Assembly (NCBI RefSeq): GCF_018294505.1
Contig: NC_057801.1
Location: forward strand, 849,051,639-849,115,638
DNA from: Triticum aestivum
Lineage: Eukaryota > Streptophyta > Magnoliopsida > Poales > Poaceae
Direction of reading: 5' to 3'
Length of the DNA stretch: 64,000 nucleotides
The position numbers were made by a program, and so were the translations under genes. This document shows positions 1 to 11,541 of this stretch, one piece after another. The number at the start of each line of letters is the position of its first letter. The stretch's first letter is position 1. The notes under the pieces are model-generated. The model ran no database searches. It was not told where the DNA came from and worked only from the letters and a program-made list of their open reading frames with translations.

Positions 1-2000
1 ATCACGTGGCAGTCGTGAGACTTCAGGTTTTGGAACTTTTTCTCCGCCATGTTTATTATTCCCTTTATATTGGACGAGAATCCAGACGGGACCTTCATAC
101 TGCTCAGGCATTCAAAAAAGATGACCTTCTCTTCTTTGGTCAGAGCGTAGCTGGCACGACCTTGAAACCATTCCGGATGCCGGTCATCAGGGTCTTTCAA
201 ACGTTGCTGGTCCTGCCGTGCTTCCTTTGTATCATTTGTCTTCCCATACACGCCCAAGAAGCTTAGGAGGTTCACGCAAATATTCTTCGTAACGTGCATC
301 ACGTCGATTGCAGAGCGGACATCTAGGACTTTCCAATATTCTAGCTCCCAGAATATAGATTTCTTCTTCCACATGGCTGCGTGCCCGTCAGCTCCCTTCG
401 GAACTGATTGTCCGCCAGGACCCTTTCCAAAGATGACCTTCAAATCCTTGACCATATCAAATACCTCAGCACCAGTGCGTTCCGCAGGCTTCGGCCGGTG
501 ATCTGCCTTGCCGTTGTAATGCTTGCCATTCTTTGTTACTGGATGAATTTTCGGAAGAAATCGACGATGCCCAAGGTACACGTTCTTCTTACAATTTGGC
601 AAATGTACACTTTCAGTCTCATGTAAGCAGTGCGTGCATGCATTGTATCCCTTATTTGACGGTCCCGAAAGGTTACTAAGAGCAGGCCAATCGTTGATGG
701 TTACGAAAAGCTACGCTCGTAGGTCAAATTCCTCTTGTTTGTGCTCATCCCACACACGGACACCACCCCACAGCTGTAAAAGTTCATCAACTAATGGCCT
801 TAGGTACACATCGATGTCGTTGCCGGGTTGCTTCGGACCTTGGATGAGCACTGGCATCATAATGAACTTCCGCTTCATGCACAACCAAGGAGGAAGGTTG
901 TAGATGCATAGAGTCACGGGCCAGGTGCTATGGCTGGAGCTCTGCTCGCCAAAAGGATTCATGCCATCCGTACTTAGAGCAAATCTTATGTTCCTTGCGT
1001 CAGCTGCAAAATCTTTGAACCATCTGTCGATCTTTCTCCATTGCGTTCCATCTGCGGTGTGTCTCAACTCCCCGTCCGACTTACGGTCCTCTTTGTGCCA
1101 TCGCAACAACTTGGCATGCTCTTTGTTCCTGAACAGACGTTTCAACCGTGGTATTATAGGAGCATACCACATCACCTTGGCGGGAACCCTCTTCTTGGGT
1201 TTCTGGCCCTCAACATCGTCACCAGGGTCATCGCCTCTGATCTTATAACGCAATGCAGTGCATACCGGGCATTCATTCAAATTCTCGTATTCACCGCGGT
1301 AGAGGATGCAGTCGTTGATGCATGCATGTATCTTCAGAACCTCTAAACTTAGAGGGCAGACAACCTTCTTTGCTTCGTACGTACTGGCGGGCAACTCGTT
1401 ATCCTTTGGAAACATATTCTTCAACATTTTCAGCAAGTTTTCAAATGCTGAGTCAGCTACACCTGCCTCTGCCTTCCATTTCAGCAAATCCAGTGTGCAG
1501 CCCAGCTTTTTCAGACCATCATCGCATCCGGGGTACAGCGCCTTTCTGTGATCCTCTAACATGCGATCCAAATTCTCCCTCTCCTTTTCAGTTTCGCAGC
1601 GTCTCCGTGCATCAGCAATGGTCCGACCAAGATCATCAACGGGATCATCACGTGCCTCTTCTTCACCTTCCCCTTCACCTTCAGCATCCTCCATGAAAGT
1701 ATCACCGAAATGAGCAAGATAGCTTTCATCGATGAAATCATCCCCTTCTTCATCTTCTTCCATTATAACCCCTCTTTCTCCATGCTTGGTCCAACAATTA
1801 TAGCTTGGCATGAAACCGTGCCGAAGCAGATGCATGTGAACATCTCTTGAGGAAGAGTAACCCTTCTGATTCTTACAGATAACACATGGACAGATAACAA
1901 AACCCCCCTGCTTGTTCGCATTAGCCACTACGAGGAAATCTTTCAAACCCATAGTGAACTCGCCGGAGAGTCGGTTACCGTACATCCATTGCCGATTCAT
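1..2000 (-). pseudogene. TNP2-like CACTA transposase, one in-frame stop, partial
   Basis: The likely start is the ATG at 2000-1998 (MNRQWMYGNRLS), preceded by a good splice acceptor (TAATAATGCAG), so a 5' exon may lie upstream. The N-terminal transposase-associated domain has Cys/His pairs (CPCVICKN, HMHLLRHGF). An acidic linker follows, then the TNP2 core with KVMWYAPIIPRLKRLF and a DGMNPFGEQSS-type motif. The frame meets a TAG at 711-709 directly after EEFDLRA. Beyond it the same frame stays open to position 1 and continues the family pattern (NDWPALSNLSG, IDVMHVTKNICVNLL). This is therefore a single nonsense change in an otherwise open gene. The C-terminus lies outside the window. Confidence 0.85.
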
Positions 2001-2324
2001 CTGCATTATTATAATATAAAATATATAATTAACCATCATGCATTTGTTAAACTAACTAGCTACAAACAATATAAATTAAACAATGAACTGCACACATGCA
2101 TATTTTATCAATGACACATCAAAGGTTCATCAAGTTGCTAACCGCGATCGAGGAGTGTGGCTCCAACACTTCATGTCATGTTTGTTTCATGCTCTTGGGG
2201 CATTTCATCAAACACCTTATGTGCATAAGAGGAACCAAAAGCAAACCTACACCCACTTGTGAAGAGAATGGCTCCAAATGGCTAAGTGTTGGCTGCTGGA
2301 TGGGTATATATAGGGGAGGGGCTT

Positions 2325-2530
2325 TAGTTGCGGTTGGCCTGGCAAACCGTGACTAAAGGTGCCCGAAGGCCTTTAGTCGCGGTTGTCCTCGCCAACCGCG
2401 ACTAAAGACCCTCACGTGCGCCAGCTGGCCACCGAGCGCCCTGGGCCCAGGCCTTTGGTCGCGGTTCACCTCCAGAACCGCGACTAAAGGTCCCATTAGT
2501 CGCGGTTCCTACAGCTTCGCGACTTATGGG
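2325..2530. repeat. CACTA subterminal inverted repeats
   Basis: Several copies in both directions of a roughly 16-bp unit, TTTAGTCGCGGTTGG and its complement CCAACCGCGACTAAAG. Some copies have decayed (TTTGGTCGCGG, CAAACCGTGACTAAAGG). Such clusters next to the terminus are the usual transposase-binding sites of CACTA elements. Confidence 0.75.
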
Positions 2531-2560
2531 GCTGGACGGAAGCCTGTTTTTCCACCAGTG

Positions 2561-3378
2561 GTACACCCGATGCCCTACATAAAGGAATGGCGGCAGCCAC
2601 AAGTGTCACCGCGTCGGAGCCTGACAATCCGGGGTGCTCCACCCAACATGTCATCGAGCCGCATGCGCCACCACGGCCACAATGCCATCCTCAAAGCCTC
2701 ACTGCTGTCAGCGGCATGTGGCCTAGGGGGAAGAAGATTGGAGGCTGAAAATGGGGATAACAGCAATGCAGACGAGCGGGAGGGAATAGCCTCCTCCGAC
2801 CTCACGGAGACCGACCGGCCGCGACCGCGGGGGACACACCAGGCTGGCCGGTCCCAGACAGGCCGGCAAAGCCCCTGCCTCCGCACTGCAGCATGCCCAC
2901 TACCGGTGTCGCCACCACCAGGAGACCATCGCTGCACCACCTTGACCTCGAGGGAGCTGCACGTTCAAGGAAGGAACAGCCAGCCCCGACCCAGATGGGG
3001 CCCTAGGGGCCCAGATCTGGGCCGAACGGGAGCCGCCGACCATGCCCGCACCAGGACGCTGCCCCACAGCGAATGGTTGCACAGCCGCACGAAAGATCAC
3101 CCGGAACCGCAGGAACCACGCTGCCGAGCCGAACTGTCGCAGGCTGAGCCGCACCACAGCCGCCAGGAGCCCCCACCCACACTCTACGCGCAGGGGAAAA
3201 GGACCGGAAACATATCCATCGCTCGCTGAGTAAGAGGACATATGGCGGCCGGACCGCTAGAAATAGGGGAAGAGCACGCGGTAGAGAGGCCGCGGTGCTC
3301 CTGCCACGCAGCCGCTTTGGACACGCTGCCGCAGCTTTGCCCTCATCACAGCGGCTGCTGCTGCAGATGTGTCCGATC
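2561..3378. other. GC-rich spacer, no supported gene
   Basis: About 0.8 kb of GC-rich sequence between the CACTA end and the Copia LTR. Overlapping open frames occur on both strands, but none shows a recognisable domain or splice pattern. High GC alone explains the lack of stops. It may be the pre-insertion neighbour of 7914 onwards, separated by the Copia insertion. Confidence 0.4.
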
Positions 3379-3808
3379 TGTTGGCTTTTGATCGTTGCTA
3401 GATCAAAATCACCCAGGAGCTCACACGTACATGCAAAGTTAGCTAGCTAGCAACCAAGCCAGGCAAGCTGCTGGATCGTGTCTCGCCGGCGACTTGCGTA
3501 TCTACGTATGCCTTGCCGTAGCTTCCGTACGTGAGCGAGCACTTCGGCGCCTTCGGCGAAACTCGTGCGTAACGTGGCGATGGGAAAACACAGATCGATA
3601 TGATGGCCACAGGACCTTGTCGGTCCTGTTGAATACTTCTTTGTATTGCTTTGATCTGATCTAGTTACAAGGGCTGGGGGTGCACGCATATATATATGCA
3701 TAAGATAGCCTAGTACGTAGCTATCCGACTTGATGTACTACAGCTAATACTACTCGGTTATTAGTTGGAGTACTGTTCGGACTAGTACGACCATGTTTAC
3801 CTCTAACA
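3379..3808 (-). repeat. Copia 3' LTR
   Basis: About 430 bp, starting TGTTGGCTTTTG on the plus strand. It differs from the 5' LTR by three transitions and one 1-bp indel. On the sense strand it is preceded by a purine-rich tract (AAGGGGGTGAATG, from 3821 down to 3809) that fits a polypurine tract. Confidence 0.9.
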
Positions 3809-3819
3809 TTCACCCCCTT

Positions 3820-5190
3820 AAATATGACGTACTCACTTTCTTGACCTGGATCCCAAATGCGAGTGCTGCAACTCCTAGGCGTTATCTTCGGTGTTGCCTT
3901 CGTCGTTCCTCGCAACATTTCAAGGACCGACTTTACTGCCATGGTCTCTTCCGTAGCTTGACGCCGACACTCCTTCTTGGTCGCGTCTTCAACCTTCACC
4001 TGTTCATTGGTGCTTGGTAGACTGTCTTTAGGATCATCAAGGGGACATCTTTTGAACCCGTGCAAGACCAAACTTTGGTCTAACTTTGAGTTCCAAGCTC
4101 TTGGCGCTTGCTTCAGCCCGTAAAGTGCCTTCTTGAGCTTGTAAACTTTTCCTTCTTCGTCTTTCTTCTCGTAGCCGAGGGGTTGTTCCACGTACACTTT
4201 CTTTTTGAGGTCGCCGTTGAGGAAAGCGGATTTCACATCCATATGATGAACCTTTCAATCCCCTTGTGCTTCCAAAGCTAGGAGCACTCTCACCGTCTCG
4301 ATTCGAGCAATCGGTGCAAACACCTCCTCATAGTCAACTCCTTGATGTTGTACGTAGCCCTTTGCAACGATGCTTGCCTTGTACTTCACAATGGCACCAT
4401 TCGTGTCCTTCTTCAACTTGTAAACCCACTTCAAACCTATGGCCTTTTGGTTCGGAGGTCGGGTTACCAAAGTCCACGTGCCATTGCTCTTGATCGCCTT
4501 CATCTCCTCATCCATGGCGTGCATCCAACTTGAAATTTTGCTCGCCTCTACGAAGTTCGCCGGCTCCTCAACTCCGAGTAAACACAAATCGGAGTACTCG
4601 AGTGTAACTGGCTTTGCGTACTTGTAGACTTTCTTGAGGGGCTTGTAGCGACGAGGCCCGGAAGAATCCGTTGTGGCTTGCGAAGGAGGCAACACAAATT
4701 GTGTCGGCGTCGATGCACTTGAGGAAGACGGTTGAGTCTCGAGCGTGGTAGATGCCGGGTCGTTGGCATCTTCGTCGTTGGCGTAGTCGTCGTGATCGTG
4801 ACCATCATCTTGATTGTCATCATCACTATGCGCCTTATTGTCGAGATCTCCGCCTGTGTCGTGCGCGTCATTGTCGCTATCACCTTGCAACCCATGCGCG
4901 TCGTCGTCGGTTTCGGCACCATGGTGATCACTGCCATTGCGGTCACCTTGGTTGTGCGTCTTGCCAACCACCTGGATGTCTTCCCCTGCATCATCATCAG
5001 CTGGAAATTCAACTACGAATATATTACCGTTTGGAGCATCGTCGGCTGCTGCGCTCCAATTCCACGCTTGGTTTTCTTTAAACACAACGTCGCGTGAAAT
5101 CCGTGGTTCGTGGATCGTAGAAGCGGTATGCCTTGGTGCTGGAACTCCTCTCGTATCCGATGAACACCATCTTGGTGCTACGATCGGCAA
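3820..5190 (-). pseudogene. Copia pol 3' part: N-terminal half of reverse transcriptase, truncated
   Basis: Read from 5190 down, the frame joins the end of integrase (SRDVVFKENQAWNW), an acidic linker, and the start of the RVT_2 reverse transcriptase (WVYKLKKDTNGAIVKYKA, GVDYEEVFAPIARIETVR). A TGA at about 4255-4257 replaces an expected Trp. The frame then resumes with the first catalytic Asp motif (MDVKSAFLNGDL) and YGLKQAPRAW. Past about 4050 the protein no longer resembles pol. The YVDD box and RNase H are absent, so this copy could move only with enzymes supplied from elsewhere. Confidence 0.85.
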
Positions 5191-6601
5191 GCTTTGAGAG
5201 ATGCGGCTCCGTCGTCTTCACATGCGCCACACACCCAAATGTCCGTAGATGAGACACATTCGTCTTTCGTCCATAAATTGCTTCATATGGAGTCTTGCCA
5301 ATCACCGCCTTCGTTGGAGCCCGATTGAGAAGATAGACTGCCGTCGAGACAGCTTCTCCCCAAAAAGTCCCTGGCAAGTTCTTGCTCTTGAGTAAACTTC
5401 TCGCCATGTCAACGACGGTTCGATTGCGCCTTTCAACAACCCCGTTCTGCTGTGGCGTATAAGGTGCCGTGAGGAACCTTTTTATGCCAATCTTCTCGCA
5501 GTAGTCGTTGAACTCGTTCGACGTAAACTCTCCGCCGTGATCTGTCCGTAGAGCGCGAACCTTCAGCTTGTGTTCCATCTCCGTTGCAGCCTTCAGCTTC
5601 TTGAACGCTTCAAACGCCTCATCTTTAGATCGTAGGAGAACGACCCACATGTATCTCGAGTAGTCATCTACCACAAGGAAGAAGTACTTCTTTCCTCCGT
5701 GAGTTGCTGGGGTGATAGGGCCACATAGATCACCATGGAGCAGCTCGAGTGCATCACTTGCACGATAGGTAGACTGAGCAGGGAACGGCCTGCGGTGCTG
5801 TTTTCCAACCAAGCACCCGTCACATACTCGATCAACATGGTCGATAAACGGCATACCAGATACCATCTCCATCTTCGACATCTTCTTCAAGGCGTAGAAG
5901 TTAACGTGTCCAAATCTAGCATGCCATAACCACGAATCATCATCACTCTTGGCGAGTCAACACTCCGGTTGAGATTGATCAAGGTTGAGAATATAGAGCC
6001 TGTTCCGCGTGCGATTCACACGCGCTAGCACGTTTCGGAGGTTGTCGAAGATCGTCATCACTCCGTTCTCGATATTCACCTTGCATCCATTCTCGTCAAG
6101 TTTCCCGACAGAGATGATGTTGTTGCGAAGCCTTGGGATGTAGTACACTCCGGTGAGTATGCGATGTTCTCCTGTGAGACCCTCAAAGAGGACAGAGCCT
6201 TGCCCGCAAATCTCCACATTTGAACCATCACCGAACTTGACCGAGCCTTGAACATCATATTCTAGCTCGAGGAACTTCTCCTTGCACCCCATCATGTGGT
6301 TACTGGCACCCGTGTCTAGATACCACGACACGTTTTGGCTTCCGGATAACTTTGGTGTTACTTTTTTCTCATGAAGTAGCACCTTCCGGTTTGGTTTTAC
6401 AACCATCGTTTGGACGAGATCACAAACTTCGGCCATCAGAAGACCTGGACGTTCGTCTTCCTGCTTCGCCAAATTTGCCTTGATCTCCCGCTTGTTAGGC
6501 TCCGGACAATCCTTTGCAAATTGACCCACGTTGCAGTTATAGCACTTGACCTCGGACATATCCAAGTTCCGTGGCTTCCGCTCTTTAGATCGGTCCGCCA
6601 T
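5078..6601 (-). pseudogene. Copia zinc knuckle, protease and integrase, with stop and frameshift
   Basis: From 6601 down: an altered zinc knuckle (CYNCNVGQFAKDC, one residue short and Gln where His is expected), then aspartic protease (WYLDTGASNHM). Next come GAG-pre-integrase (WHARFGHVNF, CDGCLVGK) and the integrase core (HGDLCGP, RTDHGGEF, PYTPQQNGVVERRN), so the D, D and E residues are present. An in-frame TGA lies at 5959-5957 between protease and integrase. A frameshift near 5100 puts the integrase tail in another frame. Confidence 0.85.
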
Positions 6602-7452
6602 ACCACGACCTTGTGGCTTGCCTTGTCCTTTGCCTTCTTTGGTTTTCCGCCGCGCTTCGCGTTGCTTGAGCCTTCGCCAACGTTGCGCCTTCCTTTGCTA
6701 CTTGGGGACTCCCAATCTGCGCGTGAGTACATGAGTTGGTCACCACCTCCTCCTTTGCCTTTCCGACAACCACGAGAATTCGCTTCCCATGTCCGCAAGT
6801 GTCCGATCGCCTCCGTTATGGTCATGTCGTCGATGTTGTAAAGCTGCTCGAGCGTGCCAATGATGTACGTGAATTTATCAGTCAACGAACTGAAAAACTT
6901 CTCCACAATCTCGGTCTCCTCGAGCTTTGCACCAAGCGCGCGGATCTCTCCCACCAATGTAGTTAGACGCATGGCATAGTCGTTCACCGATTCAGTTTCC
7001 TCCATCTGCAACTTGTGAAATTGGCGCTTCAGCACTTGTGCCCGAGCCTTCGTGACACGATCTTCTCCGGTCCTCATCTCTTTGAGTGCGTTCCACGCCT
7101 CTCTTGCTGTCTCGAACTCCGCCAATGTCATCAGCACGGAATCCGGCACAGACTGGGCTATGGCGGCCATGGCACCTTCGTCGCACTCCTCGTCGACGTC
7201 GTCGTCCGTGATGGCCTCCCACACTCGAAGAGTTCGGAGAATGATCTTCATCTTCACCGCCCACACGCCGTAGTTGGCGTCGGTGAGCATCGGGTACTGG
7301 ATGGGGATGTTGCGATGCGCCAGTACGTTGGCGCTGCCCGTTCCGCCACCACTAGTTGCTGACTTGCCGCCCTTCTTGACATTGTCGCCTTTCTTGTTCG
7401 CATTGGAACCGCCGTCGCCGGACTTGACCGACTCAGCGTCGCTGTCCGTCAT
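6550..7452 (-). pseudogene. Copia Gag (UBN2 type), frameshifted at its C-terminus
   Basis: The frame opens with MTDSDAESVKSGDG at 7452, about 25 bp downstream of the primer-binding site. The UBN2 core is clear: YPMLTDANYGVWAVKMK, DVDEECDEGAMAAIAQ, MRLTTLVGEIRALGAKLEE and KFFSSLTDKFTYIIGTLEQ. The basic tail (GGKPKKAKDKASHK) is in frame, but the following zinc knuckle is in another frame, so a frameshift lies near 6600. Gag would form the particle that packages element RNA. Confidence 0.85.
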
Positions 7453-7474
7453 CGTAGATCGTAGATCGTCGGGG

Positions 7475-7488
7475 CTCTAGATACCAAT
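7475..7488 (-). other. Copia primer-binding site
   Basis: Directly after the 5' LTR, the sense strand reads ATTGGTATCTAGAGC. This is complementary to the 3' end of initiator tRNA-Met, the usual Copia primer. Confidence 0.75.
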
Positions 7489-7913
7489 TGTTGGCTTTTG
7501 ATCGTTGCTAGATCAAAATCACCCAGGAGCTCACACGTACATGCAAAGTTAGCTAGCTAGCAACCAAGCCAGGCAAGCTGCTGGATCGTATCTCGCCGGC
7601 GACTTGCGTATCTACGTATGCCTTGCCGTAGCTTCCGTACGTGAGCGAGCACTTCGGCGCCTTCGGCGGAACTCGTGCGTAACGTGGCGATGGGAAAACA
7701 CAGATCGATATGATGGCCACAGGACCTTGTCGGTCCTGTTGAATACTTCTTTGTATTGCTTTGATCTGATCTAGTTACAAGGGCTGGGGTGCACGCATAT
7801 ATATATGCGTAAGATAGCCTAGTACGTAGCTATCCGACTTGATGTACTACAGCTAATACTACTCGGTTATTAGTTGGAGTACTGTTCGGACTAGTACGAC
7901 CATGTTTACCTCT
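7489..7913 (-). repeat. Copia 5' LTR
   Basis: 425 bp, about 99% identical to the 3' LTR at 3379. Three substitutions over 425 bp give K about 0.007. At a commonly used grass LTR rate of 1.3e-8 per site per year this is roughly 0.3 million years. Confidence 0.9.
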
Positions 7914-8784
7914 GATCGAGAAGTGAGAGAGAGAGAGATGGAATCTTAGAGATGGATGGAGGTGGGGAAGAGAAAGGGGCACACCACAATGGGCTTCTAA
8001 AGGGATCCGGCCTTGTCGGACGTGGAGAGAATTTAGGGTGGGGGAGATGAACGTGCCAGTCAAAGCTGTGTCCGATCCTACCACTAGATTCGGCGGCCCA
8101 GTCGACTCCCCTGCTGCGTCGATCCTGAGATCCACTGATGGATGCAGGAGACGAGGCGTGGAGTCAGGAGATCCAGCGACTGCAGGCGGAGCTAGCCCGC
8201 GGGGAGAGGGCGGCGGAAAGGGCGGCGACAAGTTTGGAGCGAGCAAATCGAGAAATGGTGATGGCGCGGATGAATCTGGCGCTGCGTGCGATGGCAAGGA
8301 CTACGGAGCTGGAGCGAGCAAGGATCTTCGCGCTGGGTCGTCCGATCTCTCCTGCTTTGATTCTGGATTGGGCAGCAGAGGAGGCGGTGTCCACATCCAG
8401 AATCCAGAGGAGGAGATGGCGACTATTCAGCGTCGATTTCTGATGGGAACAAGTGCGGGGTGTGCTGCGGCCGACGGTATGCATCGCTCCTCAGTTAATA
8501 CTTGTAGTAGATTTGGTGTTGGGCTTGGCAATAGTCGCCGGAGAGCCCCCTCGCCGTCGTTGTTTGTGGTTTCTTCTCCGGTGGGGATTGTTGTGCAAAA
8601 TCAGGGGGCCGATGCGCGGGCCCCGGCGGTCAGCCTCAGTAGACGGACTAGCCGTCCGATGCCTCCCTAGTCGATCCTAGCCACTGATGTGACCCAGGAA
8701 GCCTGTTGGCAGAAGACATATACCCCCCCCATCAATCCCCCCGTGCCTCACCGGACTAGGGTTCATCGCCGCCCCTCCGCCACC
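7914..8784 (+). other. Probable 5' region of the LINE, no clear protein
   Basis: Contains a short GA tract and an open frame at 8138-8443 rich in Glu, Arg and Ala. It has heptad-like spacing (QEIQRLQAELARGERAAERAATSLERANR) that could form a coiled coil. No domain is recognised. Its place just upstream of the LINE ORF1 suggests 5' UTR or ORF1 leader, but the LINE start is not defined. Confidence 0.35.
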
Positions 8785-11541
8785 ATGATCTCCAAAACTT
8801 AGTCTGCATCAGGCGTGACCTATTCGTCTCTGGTAATTTCTCTGCTGCTGATTGTTTCCCTGCCGGCCCTTCGGATCATCTTACTGAGCCCAAGCAGTTT
8901 AGATTCTCTCGCGATTTTTGGTCGAAGAAGACTGGCAAAATCCCCTCTGTGGTAGTGGTGAAGAAGATGGCCGGTGCTGGGCAGAATCCTAAATCTAGGG
9001 GAGGCAGAGCTGGGGGTGGACGTGGTCATGATGGTGTTCGTGATGCTGTTCGGCCTCCAATTCCTAATATTGTGAGTGCACCTCAGATCCGTGCTCGTCC
9101 CCTAATCCCCCTACTCCTACTCCCACCTCTAACCAGCAGGGCCCTCCCATGTCTATCTTTGCCAAGCCTCCCATTATCCCAATAGGGTCCGGCTCTACTA
9201 ATATGATGCACCCTACTATGGACCAAATCTACTCTGGGTACCCTGCAAACAACTACCAATATCCTCAGATGGCCCCCTGGATGCAACAGCCACATTTTCA
9301 GTTCACCTTCATGCATCAAAGCCTGCCAGTTCAATTCCAGCACTCTCAACTACCGGTCAGTTCTGGGAGTGTTTTTGGAGGAGGCGGGCAGGTTGGATCC
9401 GGGAAGAACAAGAAGAAGAACAGATTTGGTGCTAAGAAGCAGCCTGTATCTACTGCTGGGTCGGCTGACAACCCTACTACTCATGATGCTCCAGAACCTG
9501 AGGAATTCATGGTAGGTACTATATGCTACAACTGTGGACTCCCTAGTCACTTTGTGGGTATGTGCTCCTCTCCCAAAGTCTGCTTTATTTGCAAAACCCC
9601 AGGACACCATATGGATGCTTGCCCAAAATGGTATGATCCATACCCTGCTGCTCAGTATTGGGGGAGTGCTAACAGTGCCCTTGGGTTTTTCCACATTGAA
9701 ACTGGAGACAAAAGTGACAGTGAGTGGCTCAATTTTGGCAATGTTGGTTTAGTGGTTGTGGAGGAAGGTAACATCACAGCTGGAGAGTTGGAAAGCTGCT
9801 TTGTTGGAATGTGGAAAACCAACTAGCCATGGCATAGGCAGCCTATGATGAAACCCAGTTCTTGGTTAGATTCCCCCCCCCCCACCCCCCACCCCCAACA
9901 AAAAAAATCTCTGATTTGGTTGCTTTCAAATCTATCAACCTGAAAAAGAAAGGTGTTACTATCTNNNNNNNNNNNNNNNNNNNNNNNNNNNNNNNNNNNN
10001 NNNNNNNNNNNNNNNNNNNNNNNNNNNNNNNNNNNNNNNNNNNNNNNNNNNNNNNNNNNNNNNNNNNNNNNNNNNNNNNNNNNNNNNNNNNNNNNNNNNN
10101 NNNNNNNNNNNNNNNNNNNNNNNNNNNNNNNNNNNNNNNNNNNNNNNNNNNNNNNNNNNNNNNNNNNNNNNNNNNNNNNNNNNNNNNNNNNNNNNNNNNN
10201 NNNNNNNNNNNNNNNNNNNNNNNNNNNNNNNNNNNNNNNNNNNNNNNNNNNNNNNNNNNNNNNNNNNNNNNNNNNNNNNNNNNNNNNNNNNNNTACTATC
10301 TCCTTCAAAGACTGGCATGGGGAACTTCCTGCTTATGATTCCCTCAAAGAAGTGTGGATTAACATAGTGGGTATCCCCCCTGTTTGGTGCACCTGGTCAG
10401 TTATTTCTCAAATTGCATTTTCCCTTGGTGTCATTGTCAATATTGACTGGCATGAGATCTTCAGGAGTCTATATGAAGTGGTCAGAGTGCAAGTTGCTGT
10501 GAGAGAACCTCAGCTCATCCCCAAGGATAGGTTGTTTGAATTCCAACAGGAACTGCATTTACTTAACTTTGAGGTTGATGAGGACACAGCTATTGAGTCC
10601 CCTAACCATAAACCCTCAGATGGTCCCCCTGGTCCTTCTGCTGTCCTGGAGGTTTTGGAAATGTTGATAAAGATGGAGAGGGGGATAATAACAGTGATGA
10701 TGATCTACTTGGGGAGGAAATGGAGAAAGATGCTAACTCTCAGATGGCCAAGAAAACTACTCCTGCCCCAAGTGGAGCTAAAACTAAGACTGGTGGTCCC
10801 CTTCCTCCTACCCCTGTTGGTCAGTCCAATTTAATTTCTTCTAACATTCAGGGAGACCCTGTGACTAAAAGTTATCTGGATGCTGCTAAGAAACCTCACT
10901 ATGAAGGTTGTGGTAACAGTTTACTAGTGCATTTTGAAGTTGTGAAAGATGACCCTAGTGACTTGGGTCCAAGTTCTTTGGCTCCCTCCAGTACCACCCT
11001 ATCTTGCCCTGCCCCTAGACCTCAGGTCCATAGACCTAGTAAAGGGAAGTGGGGCCCTGTTTTTGCCACTAGGATGAGCAACGGGATTGTCAGAGATGGC
11101 AAGAACATCATTGTCAAGGCCCAAGATATCAAAAGAGTTCAGAACCTGGAGGTTACCAGAGGTAATACTTCTGTTGTCTCCAAGAATTCTTTTGCTTGCT
11201 TAGACAATGATCTTTTGTTACATAATGCTGAACTATCTGGCCTAAAACTTGGAGCAGATACTTCTAGCTGCAACAACACTATTGAGATTATTAAGCAGAT
11301 AGAGCTCAAGAGGTTGGCTAGTTTTCAACAGGATAACCCTGAATTATTCCTCCCTCTTGACATTGATGTGGATGGAGTTGAGGCTTTTGATAATAATAAT
11401 GACACTAAGATGGATCCCCCACCTGACACTGATAATAATTCAGAGATGGAGGAGGGTGAAATTCCTTGGATGGAAGTATCCCATCAAAGGACTAAGAAGT
11501 GTCAAGCTAGATGTAGATATTTCAAAAATAATTCCTTATGA
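8785..11541 (+). pseudogene. LINE ORF1 nucleic-acid-binding protein, frameshifted, with assembly gap
   Basis: An ATG in good Kozak context (GCCACCATGA, 8785) begins the likely frame, but a stop follows at once; the protein pattern (LVCIRRDLFVSGNF) continues in a neighbouring frame. Pieces in order are a Pro/Gln-rich stretch, two zinc knuckles at 9520-9640 (CYNCGLPSHFVGMC and CFICKTPGHHMDAC), and the start of a DUF4283 domain (AYDETQFLVRF) after a frameshift near 9826-9860. After the gap come the rest of DUF4283 (WHGELPAYDSLKEVWINIVG) and a low-complexity tail from 10720. The ORF ends in TGA at 11539-11541, overlapping the ORF2 ATG as ATGA. At least three frame breaks are seen. Confidence 0.75.
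9965..10293. other. Assembly gap of 329 N
   Basis: The run of N lies inside the DUF4283 part of the LINE ORF1. TACTATCT occurs just before the gap (ending 9964) and again just after it (from 10294). About 70-100 residues of the domain are missing across the gap, which fits its length, so sequence is probably truly absent here. Confidence 0.95.

Larger units (their letters stand above)
1..2560 (-). mobile_element. CACTA (En/Spm) DNA transposon, 5' part, runs off the window start
   Basis: The plus strand reads TTTTTCCACCAGTG at 2547-2560, the reverse complement of a CACTA end (CACTGGTGGAAAAA). About 200 bp of inverted subterminal repeats and a transposase reading leftwards lie inside it. The bases after the end (GTA, 2561-2563) would be the 3-bp target duplication, but the other end is outside the window so this cannot be checked. 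CACTA elements move by cut-and-paste; the transposase binds the subterminal repeats. Confidence 0.85.
3379..7913 (-). mobile_element. Copia LTR retrotransposon, full length by LTRs, coding dead
   Basis: Two near-identical LTRs flank gag-pol remnants read on the minus strand. The LTR begins TGTTAG and ends CCAACA in the sense direction. GATC lies directly outside both ends (3375-3378 and 7914-7917). The right LTR lacks the last four bases (AACA) of the left one. At 4.5 kb the element is short because the 3' half of reverse transcriptase and all of RNase H are missing. Confidence 0.9.

Noticed and set aside
2558..3241. Overlapping ORFs of 110-220 codons on both strands
   Set aside because: Composition-driven open frames in GC-rich DNA; no homology signal.
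4732..5097. Plus-strand Val/Ile-rich frame resembling membrane helices
   Set aside because: Antisense shadow of the acidic linker in the Copia pol gene.
9823..10338. ORFs spanning the gap
   Set aside because: They consist mostly of N and carry no information on frame.
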